A DNA stretch of 36,541 nucleotides from GCA-003244245 sp036266995 (GTDB taxonomy: Bacteria > Actinomycetota > Actinomycetes > Mycobacteriales > Pseudonocardiaceae): assembly GCA_036266995.1 (NCBI GenBank), contig DATAWX010000077.1:1-36541 (forward strand), in the 5' to 3' direction. The notes beneath the pieces were generated by a model. The model made no database searches. It saw nothing but the letters and a program-made list of their open reading frames with translations, and was not told where the DNA came from. Positions 7,499 through 16,070 of the stretch are shown piece by piece. Each line of letters opens with the position of its first letter. Within the stretch, counting starts at the first letter, position 1. Position numbers and translations under genes: made by a program.

Positions 7499-7566
7499 CA
7501 TGATCGTCGAAACTGAGATCTGACCGTTCAATTTTGCACAGCTGCGGCTCAGATTCGGCGATCATG
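7499..7566. repeat. 68-nt palindromic element, copy 1 (downstream of the AbiEi/DUF559 gene)
   Basis: The outer 19 bases on each side are complementary at 17 of 19 positions, ending in CATGATCG and CGATCATG. The centre holds CAATTTTGCAC. By direct comparison it matches the element at 8526-8593 at 54 of 68 positions with no gaps. The stop codon of the reverse-strand gene (7562-7564) lies within its right arm. Confidence 0.85.
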
Positions 7567-8476
7567 AGATCTGCTGGCGGGTCCGGGCGACCATGTCGGT
7601 GACCTCGTCGAGGATTGATCCGAGCCTGGTCCGGACATCGTGGGCGGTGTAGCGCAGGACGGTGTACCCGTGCGCCACGAGCACGTTCTGCCGGGCGCGA
7701 TCATCCTGGAAGGCGAGCCAAGTGCCATGGGTGCGGTAACCATCCACCTCGAGGATCAGCCGCCGCACCGGATCGAGAAAGTCCGCGATGTATCCGCACA
7801 CGGGTTCGTTGATCAGGAAGTGGGTCAGGCCGGCCGATTTCAGGCCGTGCGCGAGTAGGCGCTCGGGTGCAGACGCCGCACCAGGCACCAGCGACGCCAG
7901 CTGCGCAGCGATGCGACGTGAGCCGCGCAGCCCAAGATCTTCGAGGTACCGCATGCGTAGCGCTCGGTCCGAGGTCAACGTCGCCGTGGCATGGTCGAGC
8001 AGGGCAGCGCACGCGGCGTCGTCGAGCAGCGCAAGGCAGTCGAAGACGGTGCGAGGCACGTCGGTGACCGGCAGCCCGCTGACGGTGCTGTACCGGTTGC
8101 GCGGTGTGTCCCGGCGAAAAAGTCGCAGCCAGGGCACGGGCGACGTTCGCACTATGCCCAGCGGTACCGTCAGGTGCACGACGGCAGGCTCGTCGACCGC
8201 CATCTTCCACAGATATGCTGCGGCGAGATGGCTCACCACACCCTTCGGTTGCCAGAGGTGAGCGGCATGCGCTCGGGTAGCCAGTGACGGTGGCCCCGTG
8301 GAGTACACCGCGGGCAGGATTCGCCGGAGTTGACCACGGCGCACCCAGGTGTCGATGGTGTTCGCGTTGATTCCGCTCTCGCGCAGCTGCCCCCGGCTCA
8401 CTGCGCCGTGCTGGCGGCGCAGTTGTCGATCGATGTCGTGGTCTTGGATCACGGTGACCACGTTGCCAGCGACCAC
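7562..8476 (-). CDS. AbiEi-like winged-helix plus DUF559 (Vsr-fold) protein
   Basis: The N-terminal third (about residues 10-90) resembles the winged-helix domain of AbiEi-family antitoxins (HGAVSRGQLRESGI, RRGQLRRILPAVYST). The C-terminal part resembles DUF559, a Vsr/restriction-endonuclease-like fold, with YIADFLDP, LILEVDGYRTH and a terminal GYTVLRYTAHDVR. Such proteins are common and multi-copy in actinobacteria, and their function is not known. No AbiEii-like toxin gene is next to it, so it is not a standard type IV toxin-antitoxin pair. GTG 8476 is preferred over TTG 8482 because GGCGGG lies 8 nt upstream; later GTGs (8461, 8452) are possible. It interrupts the heme genes on the opposite strand and is bracketed by two palindromic elements, which suggests insertion as a unit. 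Confidence 0.8.
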   Translation of the reverse strand: MVAGNVVTVIQDHDIDRQLRRQHGAVSRGQLRESGINANTIDTWVRRGQLRRILPAVYSTGPPSLATRAHAAHLWQPKGVVSHLAAAYLWKMAVDEPAVVHLTVPLGIVRTSPVPWLRLFRRDTPRNRYSTVSGLPVTDVPRTVFDCLALLDDAACAALLDHATATLTSDRALRMRYLEDLGLRGSRRIAAQLASLVPGAASAPERLLAHGLKSAGLTHFLINEPVCGYIADFLDPVRRLILEVDGYRTHGTWLAFQDDRARQNVLVAHGYTVLRYTAHDVRTRLGSILDEVTDMVARTRQQIS

Positions 8477-8525
8477 TGACAATCCCGCCAGGTCCGGACC
8501 GCTTCACGGCTGGTCGGGAATCGGC

Positions 8526-8593
8526 CATGATCGCTGGAAGTGAGAGATGAACGTGCAATTCTGCACGGTTGCGCCTCAGTTCCGGCGATCATG
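8526..8593. repeat. 68-nt palindromic element, copy 2 (upstream of the AbiEi/DUF559 gene)
   Basis: The ends CATGATCG and CGATCATG and 17 of 19 outer base pairs match the design of copy 1. A perfect inner hairpin GTGCA-ATTC-TGCAC sits at the centre. Some differences from copy 1 are paired (GGAA with TTCC here, CGAA with TTCG there), so structure is preserved more than sequence. It lies 49 nt upstream of the reverse-strand gene's start. Confidence 0.85.
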
Positions 8594-8684
8594 GCAAGGC
8601 CGACCAGCTTGACGATCTTGGCGAAGATCGATCCGCTGGGCGCATCCGCTACACAGGCGACGGCTGGGTCATTAGGGTAGGTGA

Positions 8685-8936
8685 GTGCGCTCCCGCCGTG
8701 CCCGAACTCTGGTCGCCGTCGGTCAGGTGATTGCCGCCCTCGTACTGGGTGGGCTGGCCTGGTGGTGCTGGCAGCGCGGCATCGTCCTGGCCACCGTGCG
8801 CCGTGGCGTCACGCTCAACCGTATCGAGGGGCGTTGGTGGTTGGCCGCCACCGGCGCGGCGACGCTGGCCGCACTTCTGTTGCTCGACGCCGAACGGCGG
8901 ATGATGGTGGCGGCCTCGCGACGGCGATACAGCTGA
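8685..8936 (+). CDS. Small two-helix membrane protein
   Basis: The 83-residue product has two likely transmembrane helices (about residues 9-28 and 50-67) separated by a short basic loop, with arginine-rich ends (MRSRRAR and RRRYS). No known catalytic motif is visible. GTG 8685 is preceded by AGGGTAGG. A small membrane protein in this position, between hemB and hemL, also occurs in mycobacteria (from memory), which suggests a conserved but undefined gene. Another GTG four bases upstream opens a different frame without membrane character and is less likely. Confidence 0.65.
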   Translation: MRSRRARTLVAVGQVIAALVLGGLAWWCWQRGIVLATVRRGVTLNRIEGRWWLAATGAATLAALLLLDAERRMMVAASRRRYS

Positions 8937-9052
8937 TGGATACGATTGCCGCATGTCGTCCGTTCGGGATCACGTGCGGTATTTGACGTGAATCCGGGGG
9001 TCTTGACGCCTGACGAGGCGACCGCCCAGCACACCTGTGTCTGCCCTCGGAC

Positions 9053-10381
9053 GTGACAGCCACCGAGTCGGCTCGGCTCTTCGATCGGGCCTGTGCTGTG
9101 ATCCCCGGCGGGGTGAACTCTCCGGTGCGGGCTTTCGGTGCGGTCGGTGGCACGCCGCGTTTCATGGTCCGAGCAGCGGGTCCTCATTTATGGGATGCCG
9201 ACGGCAATCGCTACGTCGATCTGGTCTCGTCCTGGGGGCCGATGATCCTGGGCCACGCACACCCCGCGGTGGTGGAAGCGGTCCAAGCAGCCGTCACCCG
9301 GGGGCTGTCCTTCGGCACTCCCACCCCTGGTGAGATCGAGCTCGCTGAGGAGATCGTGCGCCGAGTCGAGCCGGTGGAACAGGTCCGCCTGGTCAACTCG
9401 GGTACCGAGGCGACGATGAGCGCGATCCGGCTGGCCCGGGGCGTAACGGGGCGCGCTGTGGTGGTCAAGTTCGCCGGGCACTATCACGGGCATGTCGACG
9501 CGCTGCTCGTCGCGGCCGGCTCCGGCGTCGCCACCTTCGGGTTGCCCAGTAGCCCAGGCGTCACCGGGGCGCAGGCAGCGGACACGATCGTGGTGCCCTA
9601 CAACGACCTCGACGCGGTCCGGGCCGTGTTCGCCTCGCGCGGTGAGGAGATCGCCGCCGTCATCGCCGAGGCCGCGGCTGGGAATATGGGCGCGGTACCG
9701 CCCGATTCAGGATTCAACGCCGCGCTGCGTGAGTTGTGCCATGCCCACGGTTCGCTACTGATCCTGGATGAGGTGATGACCGGGTTCCGGGTCTCGGCCG
9801 CGGGCTGGTTCGGGCTTGAGCACGTGCCGGCCGATCTCTACACCTTCGGCAAGGTGATGTCCGGCGGGTTGCCGGCGGCGGCGTTCGGTGGCTCCGCCGA
9901 GTTGATGTCCTACCTGGCGCCGGCCGGGCCGGTCTACCAGGCGGGCACGCTGTCCGGAAACCCGGTCGCGGTGGCCGCCGGGTTGGCCACGCTGCGGGCC
10001 GCCGACCGGGACGTTTACGCCCAGTTGGACGTTGCGGCGACCCGGCTGGCTGGCCTGTTGGATCAGGCGTTGGACGCCCACGGCGTGCCGCACCTGGTGC
10101 AGACCGCGGGCTCGATGCTCAGCGTGTTCTTCACCAGCACCACCGGCACCACCGGCAGCACTGGCGGGCCGGTGCGGGACTACGCCGCGGTGCGTGCCAC
10201 TGAGATCTGGCGCTTCCCGGCGTTCTTCCACGCGCTGCTCGAGCACGGCGTCTACGCTCCACCCAGTGCGTTCGAGTCCTGGTTCGTTTCCGCGGCGCTC
10301 GACGATGAGGCTTTCGGGGTGATCGCCGCGGCGGTGTCACCTGCCGCCCAGGCCGCCGCTGCAGCCAGGCGACCAGGATGA
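9053..10381 (+). CDS. hemL: Glutamate-1-semialdehyde 2,1-aminomutase
   Basis: HemL is the PLP enzyme that converts glutamate-1-semialdehyde to 5-aminolevulinate. It completes the C5 route begun by HemA and supplies HemB. The 442-residue protein has the start signature IPGGVNSPVRAF, NSGTEATMSAIRLAR, the substrate motif GHYHGH, LILDEVMTGFR and the PLP Schiff-base Lys267 in TFGKVMSGGLP. GTG 9053 matches the family N-terminus. A short Thr/Gly-rich insertion (STTGTTGSTGG) sits in the C-terminal domain. The stop overlaps the next gene by 4 nt (ATGA). It is 1.6 kb from hemB, separated by the reverse-strand cassette and a small membrane gene. Confidence 0.97.
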   Translation: MTATESARLFDRACAVIPGGVNSPVRAFGAVGGTPRFMVRAAGPHLWDADGNRYVDLVSSWGPMILGHAHPAVVEAVQAAVTRGLSFGTPTPGEIELAEEIVRRVEPVEQVRLVNSGTEATMSAIRLARGVTGRAVVVKFAGHYHGHVDALLVAAGSGVATFGLPSSPGVTGAQAADTIVVPYNDLDAVRAVFASRGEEIAAVIAEAAAGNMGAVPPDSGFNAALRELCHAHGSLLILDEVMTGFRVSAAGWFGLEHVPADLYTFGKVMSGGLPAAAFGGSAELMSYLAPAGPVYQAGTLSGNPVAVAAGLATLRAADRDVYAQLDVAATRLAGLLDQALDAHGVPHLVQTAGSMLSVFFTSTTGTTGSTGGPVRDYAAVRATEIWRFPAFFHALLEHGVYAPPSAFESWFVSAALDDEAFGVIAAAVSPAAQAAAAARRPG

Positions 10382-11007
10382 GCCGCACCGTGGTACACCT
10401 GTTGCGCCACGGAGAGGTGCACAATCCGGAGAGGATCCTCTACGGTCGGCTACCCGGGTTCCGGCTGTCCGACGATGGCGTCGGCCAAGCCGAGAAAGTC
10501 GCTGACCATCTCGCCGATCGCGACGTGGTGCAGGTGATCGCGTCGCCGCTGCTGCGGGCACAGCAGACCGCGGAGTCGATCGCCGCCCGGCATGGCCTGG
10601 AGCTGCTCACCGACGAGGATTTGATCGAGGCGACCAACGTGTTCGAGGGGTCTCGGGTGTCGGTAGGTGACGGGGCGCTGCGCTCCCCGCGGTCGTGGCC
10701 CAAGCTGCGTAACCCGTTCCGGCCGTCCTGGGGAGAGCCGTACCAGCAGATCGCCGACCGGATGCTCGCCGCGACACACCGGGCCCGCGACCGGGCCGCC
10801 GGGCACGAAGCGGTGTGCGTGTCACACCAGCTGCCGATCTATACCTTGCGCCGGCATCTGGCGGGGCAGCGGCTCTGGCACGACCCGCGGCGCAGGCAGT
10901 GCGCCTTGGCGTCATTGACCAGCCTGGTGTTCGACGGCGAAGCGCTGCTCGAGGTGCTTTACAGCCAGCCCGCCGGCTCCTCAGATCCGAGAGTAACCGG
11001 GGCATGA
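10378..11007 (+). CDS. Histidine phosphatase family protein (phosphoglycerate mutase-like)
   Basis: This 209-residue protein has the family's catalytic RHG motif at the N-terminus (VVHLLRHGEVHNP), the second active-site region SPLLRAQQTAE and the C-terminal catalytic His in CVSHQLPI. Members dephosphorylate varied small molecules; the true substrate is not evident. It overlaps hemL and the following TlpA-like gene by 4 nt each (ATGA at both ends), so it is translated as part of one operon. A homologue lies at the same place in M. tuberculosis (Rv0525, from memory), suggesting a conserved link with heme or cytochrome c assembly. Confidence 0.9.
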   Translation: MSRTVVHLLRHGEVHNPERILYGRLPGFRLSDDGVGQAEKVADHLADRDVVQVIASPLLRAQQTAESIAARHGLELLTDEDLIEATNVFEGSRVSVGDGALRSPRSWPKLRNPFRPSWGEPYQQIADRMLAATHRARDRAAGHEAVCVSHQLPIYTLRRHLAGQRLWHDPRRRQCALASLTSLVFDGEALLEVLYSQPAGSSDPRVTGA

Positions 11008-11591
11008 AGCGTGCGTTGTTGCTGCTCGCAGTAGCCTTTCTAGGGGCTTTCTTGGTGGCTGGTTGTGCCACGGGGACTGACGCGGTAGCCCGCGGCGGCA
11101 CCTTCGAATTCGTCACACCAGGCGGGAAGACTGACATCTTCTACGATCCGCCGGCCAGCCGCGGCACCGTCGGCGAGCTGTCCGGGGACAGCGTGACCGA
11201 ACCTGGGACGATGGTGTCGCTGGCGGGTTACCCCGACCAGGCGGTAGTGCTCAACATCTGGGGCTCGTGGTGCGGACCGTGCCGGTCCGAAGCCGGCGAC
11301 CTGGTGCGGGTGGCTCAGGCAACGTCGGCTCAGCACGTGCAGTTCATCGGGATCGACGTCCGGGACAGTCGGCAGGCCGGGGCGGACTTCGCCCGCGACT
11401 TCGGCCTCACCTACCCGTCGATCTTCGACCCGCCCGCCCGGACGTTGCTCGCGCTCAACGGTGTCCCCCGCTCAGTGGTGCCACTGACCATCGTGCTCGA
11501 CCGCCACCACCGGGTCGCCGCCGTTTTCCTGCACGCTATGCGTGCGCAGGATCTGCAGCCCGTGGTGCAGCGCATCGCAGCGCAGGCCTGA
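11004..11591 (+). CDS. TlpA/ResA-like thiol-disulfide lipoprotein
   Basis: An extracytoplasmic thioredoxin-fold lipoprotein of 195 residues. The signal peptide ends in a lipobox VAGC with lipidated Cys21. The redox motif WCGPC (Cys90/Cys93) lies in VVLNIWGSWCGPCRSE, and a VPLTIVLDRHHRV segment carries the cis-Pro-like region. In the ResA/CcsX role it keeps apocytochrome c CXXCH thiols reduced for heme attachment, receiving electrons from CcdA just downstream. ATG 11004 overlaps the previous stop by 4 nt and begins directly at the signal peptide; an upstream in-frame extension would bury the signal peptide and is rejected. Confidence 0.93.
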   Translation: MKRALLLLAVAFLGAFLVAGCATGTDAVARGGTFEFVTPGGKTDIFYDPPASRGTVGELSGDSVTEPGTMVSLAGYPDQAVVLNIWGSWCGPCRSEAGDLVRVAQATSAQHVQFIGIDVRDSRQAGADFARDFGLTYPSIFDPPARTLLALNGVPRSVVPLTIVLDRHHRVAAVFLHAMRAQDLQPVVQRIAAQA

Positions 11592-11715
11592 GCACCTTCG
11601 GCGTGTCCGTCCCGGCGTGCCGGTGGCGTGCCCAGCGGGGTTGGTAGAGGTTGAAAGCGCCCGCACACGGGGGTTGGTGGTACTTGAAGAGCTGCCGCGA
11701 CCTACGCTGAGCGAT

Positions 11716-12480
11716 GTGGGGCTCACCGAATTCGCCATCTCCGGGCCGTTGTTGCTGGCGGCGGGGTTGGCGGTGGTGGCGGGCGCGGTGAGCTTTGCCT
11801 CGCCGTGCGTGGTCCCGCTGGTGCCCGGATACCTTGCGTACCTCACCGGGTTGGTCGGTGTTGACTGCGATGAAGGTGGGGGCGAAGGCCGGGGGCGGGT
11901 GCTCAGTGCGGTCGGGCTGTTCGTGCTCGGTTTCTCGGTCGTGTTCACCGCCAGCGTGGTGACGGTGCTCGGCATCGCGGATCGGCTGACCCTCAACGAG
12001 GTGATCCTGCAGCGCGTCGGTGGTGTGATCACCATCGCGATGGGGCTGGTGTTCGTCGGGATGGTCCCCAGCCTGCAGCGCGACCTCCGCGTACACCCGC
12101 GACCTGGGCTGGGGTCACGGCACCTGCTCGGCGCACCGTTGCTCGGCGCGGTATTCGGTCTCGGCTGGACGCCGTGCCTGGGACCCACCCTGGCCGGGGT
12201 GATCGCGCTGGCCGTCGGCACCCCCGGCGGCGGCCTGGCTCGCGGAGTGCTGCTGGTGGTGGCCTACTGCCTCGGGCTGGGGGTCCCCTTCCTGCTGCTT
12301 GCGTTCGGCGCCCGGCGGGCGGTCCGGGCGATGGCCTGGCTGCGCGAGCACGTCCGCGGGGTCCAGCTGGTCGGTGGGGCGTTGCTCATCGTGGTCGGGC
12401 TGGCACTGGTGACCGGAATGTGGGCGGAACTCATCGCCGTGATCCAAGGGCCGGTCCGGGGTTTCGAGACGCCGATCTGA
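11716..12480 (+). CDS. ccdA: Cytochrome c biogenesis thiol-disulfide transporter CcdA
   Basis: A membrane protein of 254 residues with about six helices. It carries reductant from cytoplasmic thioredoxin across the membrane to the TlpA-like lipoprotein. The two conserved redox cysteines are in SFASPCVVPLVPGYL (first helix) and GWTPCLGPTL (fourth helix). GTG 11716 is chosen from family length and because the hydrophobic N-terminus begins right after it. The frame is open further upstream, to 11542, but that stretch has no family character. A ribosome-binding site is weak here, so the start is the least certain part. There is a 124-nt gap from the lipoprotein gene, and the stop shares one base with the resB start (TGATG). 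Confidence 0.92.
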   Translation: MGLTEFAISGPLLLAAGLAVVAGAVSFASPCVVPLVPGYLAYLTGLVGVDCDEGGGEGRGRVLSAVGLFVLGFSVVFTASVVTVLGIADRLTLNEVILQRVGGVITIAMGLVFVGMVPSLQRDLRVHPRPGLGSRHLLGAPLLGAVFGLGWTPCLGPTLAGVIALAVGTPGGGLARGVLLVVAYCLGLGVPFLLLAFGARRAVRAMAWLREHVRGVQLVGGALLIVVGLALVTGMWAELIAVIQGPVRGFETPI

Positions 12481-14069
12481 TGGCCCGGTTAACCCAGCTG
12501 ATGGCGGTGGCTCGCAATACCTGGCGTGGATTGACGAGCATGCGCACCGCATTGGCGCTGCTGTTCCTGCTGGCGCTGGCCGCGCTGCCGGGGGCGCTGC
12601 TGCCGCAGTACTCGCTCAACGCCCAGCGGGTGCGGACGTATACGGCGCAGCACCCGACCTTGGCGCCGGTGCTGGACCGGCTGGGTTTCTTCGAGGTTTT
12701 CGCCAGTCCGTGGTTCGCCGCGATCTACCTGCTGCTGTTCGTCTCGCTGGTGGGATGCGTGGTGCCGCGCAGCATCGACTACGCCCGGCAGCTGCGTCGG
12801 GCCCCGGTGGCCACCCCCCGCAACCTCGCCCGTCTGCCGCTCCATGCTGCCGGTGAGTCCGCCAGCACCCCCGCTGAGGTCATCGCGGCCGCACGACGGC
12901 GGCTGCGTGGCTGGCGAATCGCCGAGCGGGAGGAGTCCGGCGGCGTCCGGACGCTGTCCGCCGAACGGGGTTACCTGCGAGAAGCGGGCAATCTCGTCTT
13001 CCACGTCGCACTGCTCGGGCTGCTGGTGTCTTTCGCGATCGGCAAGCTGGTCAGCTACGAGGGCCAGGTGATAGTTCTCGCCAACGGCTCACAGTTCTGC
13101 AACTCCGGCTCGCTGTCCTACGACTCGTTCCGCCCGGGCCGGTCGGTCGACGGCACCGCGCTCACCCCGTTCTGCGTGCAGGTCAACGCCTTCACGCCGA
13201 CCTACCTGCCCACCGGAGCGCCGCAGGACTACCGCGCCGCCATCACCTACCAGGGCCCCGACGACATCGCCCCCGGCACCTGGCATCCCTACCTGTTGCA
13301 GGTCAACGAACCGTTGCGGATCGGCGGTACCCGGGTGTACCTGCTCGGCAACGGCTACGCACCCCAGTTCACGGTCACCTTCCCGGACGGGCAGCAGCGC
13401 AGCGCCGTGGTGCAGTGGCCGCCGGTGGACCTGGCCAGCATGTTGTCGGAGGGCACCACCAAATTCGACCCACCCGGGGTCACTGACGACGCGGCCCGGC
13501 GTACCGGCCAGCTTGCGATCACGGGGTTGTTCGCTCCGACCGCCGCCTTTCGAGGCTCACTGCTGTCCTCGGCGTTCCCCGACATGCTTGACCCGGCTGT
13601 CGCGATCGACGTGCTCAAAGGCGATCTGGGTAACAACTCCGGCCGTGGCCAGTCGATCTTCACGATCGATCAGTCCATGGTGGACTCGGGCCGCCTGAAG
13701 CAGGTGGCGCGACAGAACCTCCGGCCCGGGCAGCAGCTCACCCTGCCTGACCACACAGTGGTGCACTTCGACGGGGTCACCCGCTTCGTGTCGCTGCAGG
13801 TTTCCTACGACCCGACACAGCTCTGGGTGCTCGGCTTCGCGATCCTCGTGCTCTGCAGTCTGGGGCTGTCCCTGCTGGTCAAGCGCCGTCGATTGTGGGT
13901 GCGCGTCACACCGGCGGAACTGGCCGGTACCGTGGTCGAGCTGGGCGGGTTGGCCCGCACTGAGGCCGCCGGCTACGGCGAGGAGTTCGAGCAGATCGCC
14001 GCTGACCTGCTGCCGCCCGGACAGCTGCATCCACCGGTGCCTATCGTGGTTTCACAGGAAGGGGGATGA
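12480..14069 (+). CDS. resB: Cytochrome c biogenesis protein ResB
   Basis: ResB (Ccs1) pairs with CcsB/ResC as the system II cytochrome c synthetase that exports heme and ligates it to apocytochrome c. The 529-residue protein has three N-terminal helices (near residues 20-40, 75-95 and 170-190), a large extracytoplasmic domain and a final helix near residue 445 (LWVLGFAILVLCSLGLSLLV). Family motifs include SMRTALALLFLLALAALPG and FASPWFAAIYLLLFVSLVGCVVPR. ATG 12480 overlaps the ccdA stop by one base. ccsB starts 4 nt after its stop, so the three genes act as one unit. Confidence 0.94.
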   Translation: MARLTQLMAVARNTWRGLTSMRTALALLFLLALAALPGALLPQYSLNAQRVRTYTAQHPTLAPVLDRLGFFEVFASPWFAAIYLLLFVSLVGCVVPRSIDYARQLRRAPVATPRNLARLPLHAAGESASTPAEVIAAARRRLRGWRIAEREESGGVRTLSAERGYLREAGNLVFHVALLGLLVSFAIGKLVSYEGQVIVLANGSQFCNSGSLSYDSFRPGRSVDGTALTPFCVQVNAFTPTYLPTGAPQDYRAAITYQGPDDIAPGTWHPYLLQVNEPLRIGGTRVYLLGNGYAPQFTVTFPDGQQRSAVVQWPPVDLASMLSEGTTKFDPPGVTDDAARRTGQLAITGLFAPTAAFRGSLLSSAFPDMLDPAVAIDVLKGDLGNNSGRGQSIFTIDQSMVDSGRLKQVARQNLRPGQQLTLPDHTVVHFDGVTRFVSLQVSYDPTQLWVLGFAILVLCSLGLSLLVKRRRLWVRVTPAELAGTVVELGGLARTEAAGYGEEFEQIAADLLPPGQLHPPVPIVVSQEGG

Positions 14070-14073
14070 GCGA

Positions 14074-15021
14074 GTGCCGATCAACTCGGTTGCGGAGTAC
14101 TACAGCGACCTCGCGTATGGCACGGCGCTGGTTCTCTACCTCGTCGCGATGATCCTGCACGCCGTCGAATACTCAGCGAGTCGGCTCCCGGTGGCCACCG
14201 CAGCGGGGCGGGTGGCTGCCGAGGGCAGCGGGGCGGTCGCGACCCTGGCTCCTCCGGACACCGCGCCACGGCGCGGAAAACCCGAGCGGATCGGTCGGTC
14301 CGCGGTTGCGTTGACCGGGCTCGCGGTTCTGGTGCACGCCAGCTCGTTGGCGCTGCGCGGTGCCGCGATCGGCCGGGTGCCCTGGGCCAACATGTACGAG
14401 TTCACCTCGGCGATCTGCTGCGTGGCGGTGGCCTGTTGGCTGGTCGCGCTGTACCGGCAGCGCAGCGCAACCCTGTTGCGCCAGCTGGGCGGGTTCGTGC
14501 TGCTGCCCGTTGTGGTGCTGATGTTCTTGGGCGGCACGGTGCTCTACGCGCGGGCCGCGCCACTGATCCCGTCGCTGAACTCGTACTGGATTACCATCCA
14601 TGTCTCCGCCGCCATCACCGCGACGGGAATCCTGCTGGTCTCCGGGGTGGCCAGTGCGCTCTATCTGGTCAGTGCGCGGGCCGGCTCACGGATCGTCGCC
14701 CGGCTGCCGGATACCGCCACCCTGGACCGGGTGGCTTACCGCACCGCGGTGGTCGCCTTCCCGATCTGGACTTTCGCGATCATGGCCGGCGCGATCTGGG
14801 CCGAGGCCGCGTGGGGCCACTACTGGGGATGGGATCCCAAGGAGACCTGCGCCTTGGTCGCCTGGGTGGTGTATGCGGGCTACCTGCACGCCAGGGCGAC
14901 GGCCGGATGGCGTGGCTCCCCGGCGGCGTGGATCAACGTTGTTGGCTTCGCGGTGATGCTGTTCAACTTGTTCTTCGTCAACATCGTCGTCGCTGGCTTA
15001 CACTCCTACGCCGGGCTGTAG
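14074..15021 (+). CDS. ccsB: Cytochrome c biogenesis protein CcsB/ResC (CcsA family)
   Basis: The heme-handling subunit of the system II synthetase. The 315-residue polytopic protein has the tryptophan-rich WWD-type motif WGHYWGWDPKETCALVAW, which presents heme on the outer face, and conserved histidines, including those in YWITIHVSAA and AGLHSYAGL. GTG 14074 follows AAGGGGG. The ATG at 14066 is out of frame and not used. The gene is sandwiched between resB and a MinD-like ATPase gene, as in M. tuberculosis (ccsA and Rv0530, from memory). Confidence 0.94.
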   Translation: MPINSVAEYYSDLAYGTALVLYLVAMILHAVEYSASRLPVATAAGRVAAEGSGAVATLAPPDTAPRRGKPERIGRSAVALTGLAVLVHASSLALRGAAIGRVPWANMYEFTSAICCVAVACWLVALYRQRSATLLRQLGGFVLLPVVVLMFLGGTVLYARAAPLIPSLNSYWITIHVSAAITATGILLVSGVASALYLVSARAGSRIVARLPDTATLDRVAYRTAVVAFPIWTFAIMAGAIWAEAAWGHYWGWDPKETCALVAWVVYAGYLHARATAGWRGSPAAWINVVGFAVMLFNLFFVNIVVAGLHSYAGL

Positions 15022-15050
15022 ATGCTGTCGTTCATCGGAGGCAACTAGGT

Positions 15051-16061
15051 GTGATCGGACGACCCGACGAGGCCGCCAGCGACGACCCGTCTCGCCCGAA
15101 TCAGGTTTGCGGCCAGCCGGGGGACTCGTCGCACGACCTGTCCAGCGCTCAGTTACTCCGGCATACTCGCAAAGCCCCGCGCTCCGGTTGGCGCCGGGCG
15201 CTGTACGTCGCCTCTGGGGGCTCGGTCAACCTCGGGGAGAGCACCGCGGAACTGCAGCGCGGCGAACTGGTCTCCCGGGTCAACCAACCGGTCAACGGGT
15301 GCTACAAGATCGCGATGCTGAGCCTGAAGGGCGGCGTCGGCAAAACCACGATCACCGCCACGCTGGGCTCGACGCTCGCGTCGCTGCGCGGTGACCGGGT
15401 GGTCGGGGTAGACGCCAATCCCGACCGGGGCACGCTGGCCCAGAAGATCCCGCTGGAGACCAGCGCCACGGTGCGGCACCTGCTCCGCGACGCCGACCGG
15501 ATCCGCCGGTACTCAGATATTCGGGCCTATACCTCGCAAAGCGCCAGCCGCCTCGAGATCCTCGCCAGTGAGCAGGATCCTGCGGTATCCGAGGCGTTCA
15601 GCGAGGCCGACTACCGGCGCACGGTCAACGTGCTTGAGCACTTCTACAACATCGTTCTCACCGACTGCGGGACCGGGCTGATGCATTCCGCGATGAAGGG
15701 CGTTCTGGATCTGGCGAACTCCCTGGTCATCGTCTCCTCCAGCTCGATCGACGGCGCCCGTTCGGCGTCGGCCACCCTGGACTGGCTGGATGCGCATGGA
15801 TATCGCGAGCTGGTCAGCCGGTCAGTCGCTGTGATCAACTCGGTGCGGCCGACCGCGGGCAAGGTTGACCTGGAGCGGGTCGCCACGCATTTCGCCGCCC
15901 GCTGCCGATCGGTCTGCCGGATGCCCTTCGATGAGCACCTCGAAGAGGGAGGCGAGATCGACCTCGACCGCCTCGGGCCCGGTGCCCGGCTCGCCGCGTT
16001 GGAGCTGGCGGCGACAGTCGCCGACGACTTCCCGCACGCGGTCACCTGGGCACACCGGTAG
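15051..16061 (+). CDS. MinD/ParA-like P-loop ATPase (actinobacterial, ESX-associated type)
   Basis: The 336-residue protein has a deviant Walker A motif KGGVGKTT near residue 95, a VVGVDANPDRGTL segment and VLTDCGTGLMHSAM as the Walker B region. The N-terminal region carries RSGWRRALYVASGGSVNLGES, a motif I associate with actinobacterial MinD-like proteins at type VII secretion loci and with Rv0530. The last 40 residues hold an acidic stretch (HLEEGGEIDLD). Such ATPases position protein complexes in the cell; here the conserved place after ccsB hints at placement or assembly of cytochrome machinery, which is inference. GTG 15051 is the start, with GGAG about 10 nt upstream. Confidence 0.85.
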   Translation: MIGRPDEAASDDPSRPNQVCGQPGDSSHDLSSAQLLRHTRKAPRSGWRRALYVASGGSVNLGESTAELQRGELVSRVNQPVNGCYKIAMLSLKGGVGKTTITATLGSTLASLRGDRVVGVDANPDRGTLAQKIPLETSATVRHLLRDADRIRRYSDIRAYTSQSASRLEILASEQDPAVSEAFSEADYRRTVNVLEHFYNIVLTDCGTGLMHSAMKGVLDLANSLVIVSSSSIDGARSASATLDWLDAHGYRELVSRSVAVINSVRPTAGKVDLERVATHFAARCRSVCRMPFDEHLEEGGEIDLDRLGPGARLAALELAATVADDFPHAVTWAHR

Positions 16062-16070
16062 CGAAGACGG

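Noticed and set aside
7562..8476. Type IV toxin-antitoxin pair
   Set aside because: Only the AbiEi-like part is seen. There is no AbiEii nucleotidyltransferase-like toxin next to it, and the C-terminal domain is DUF559.
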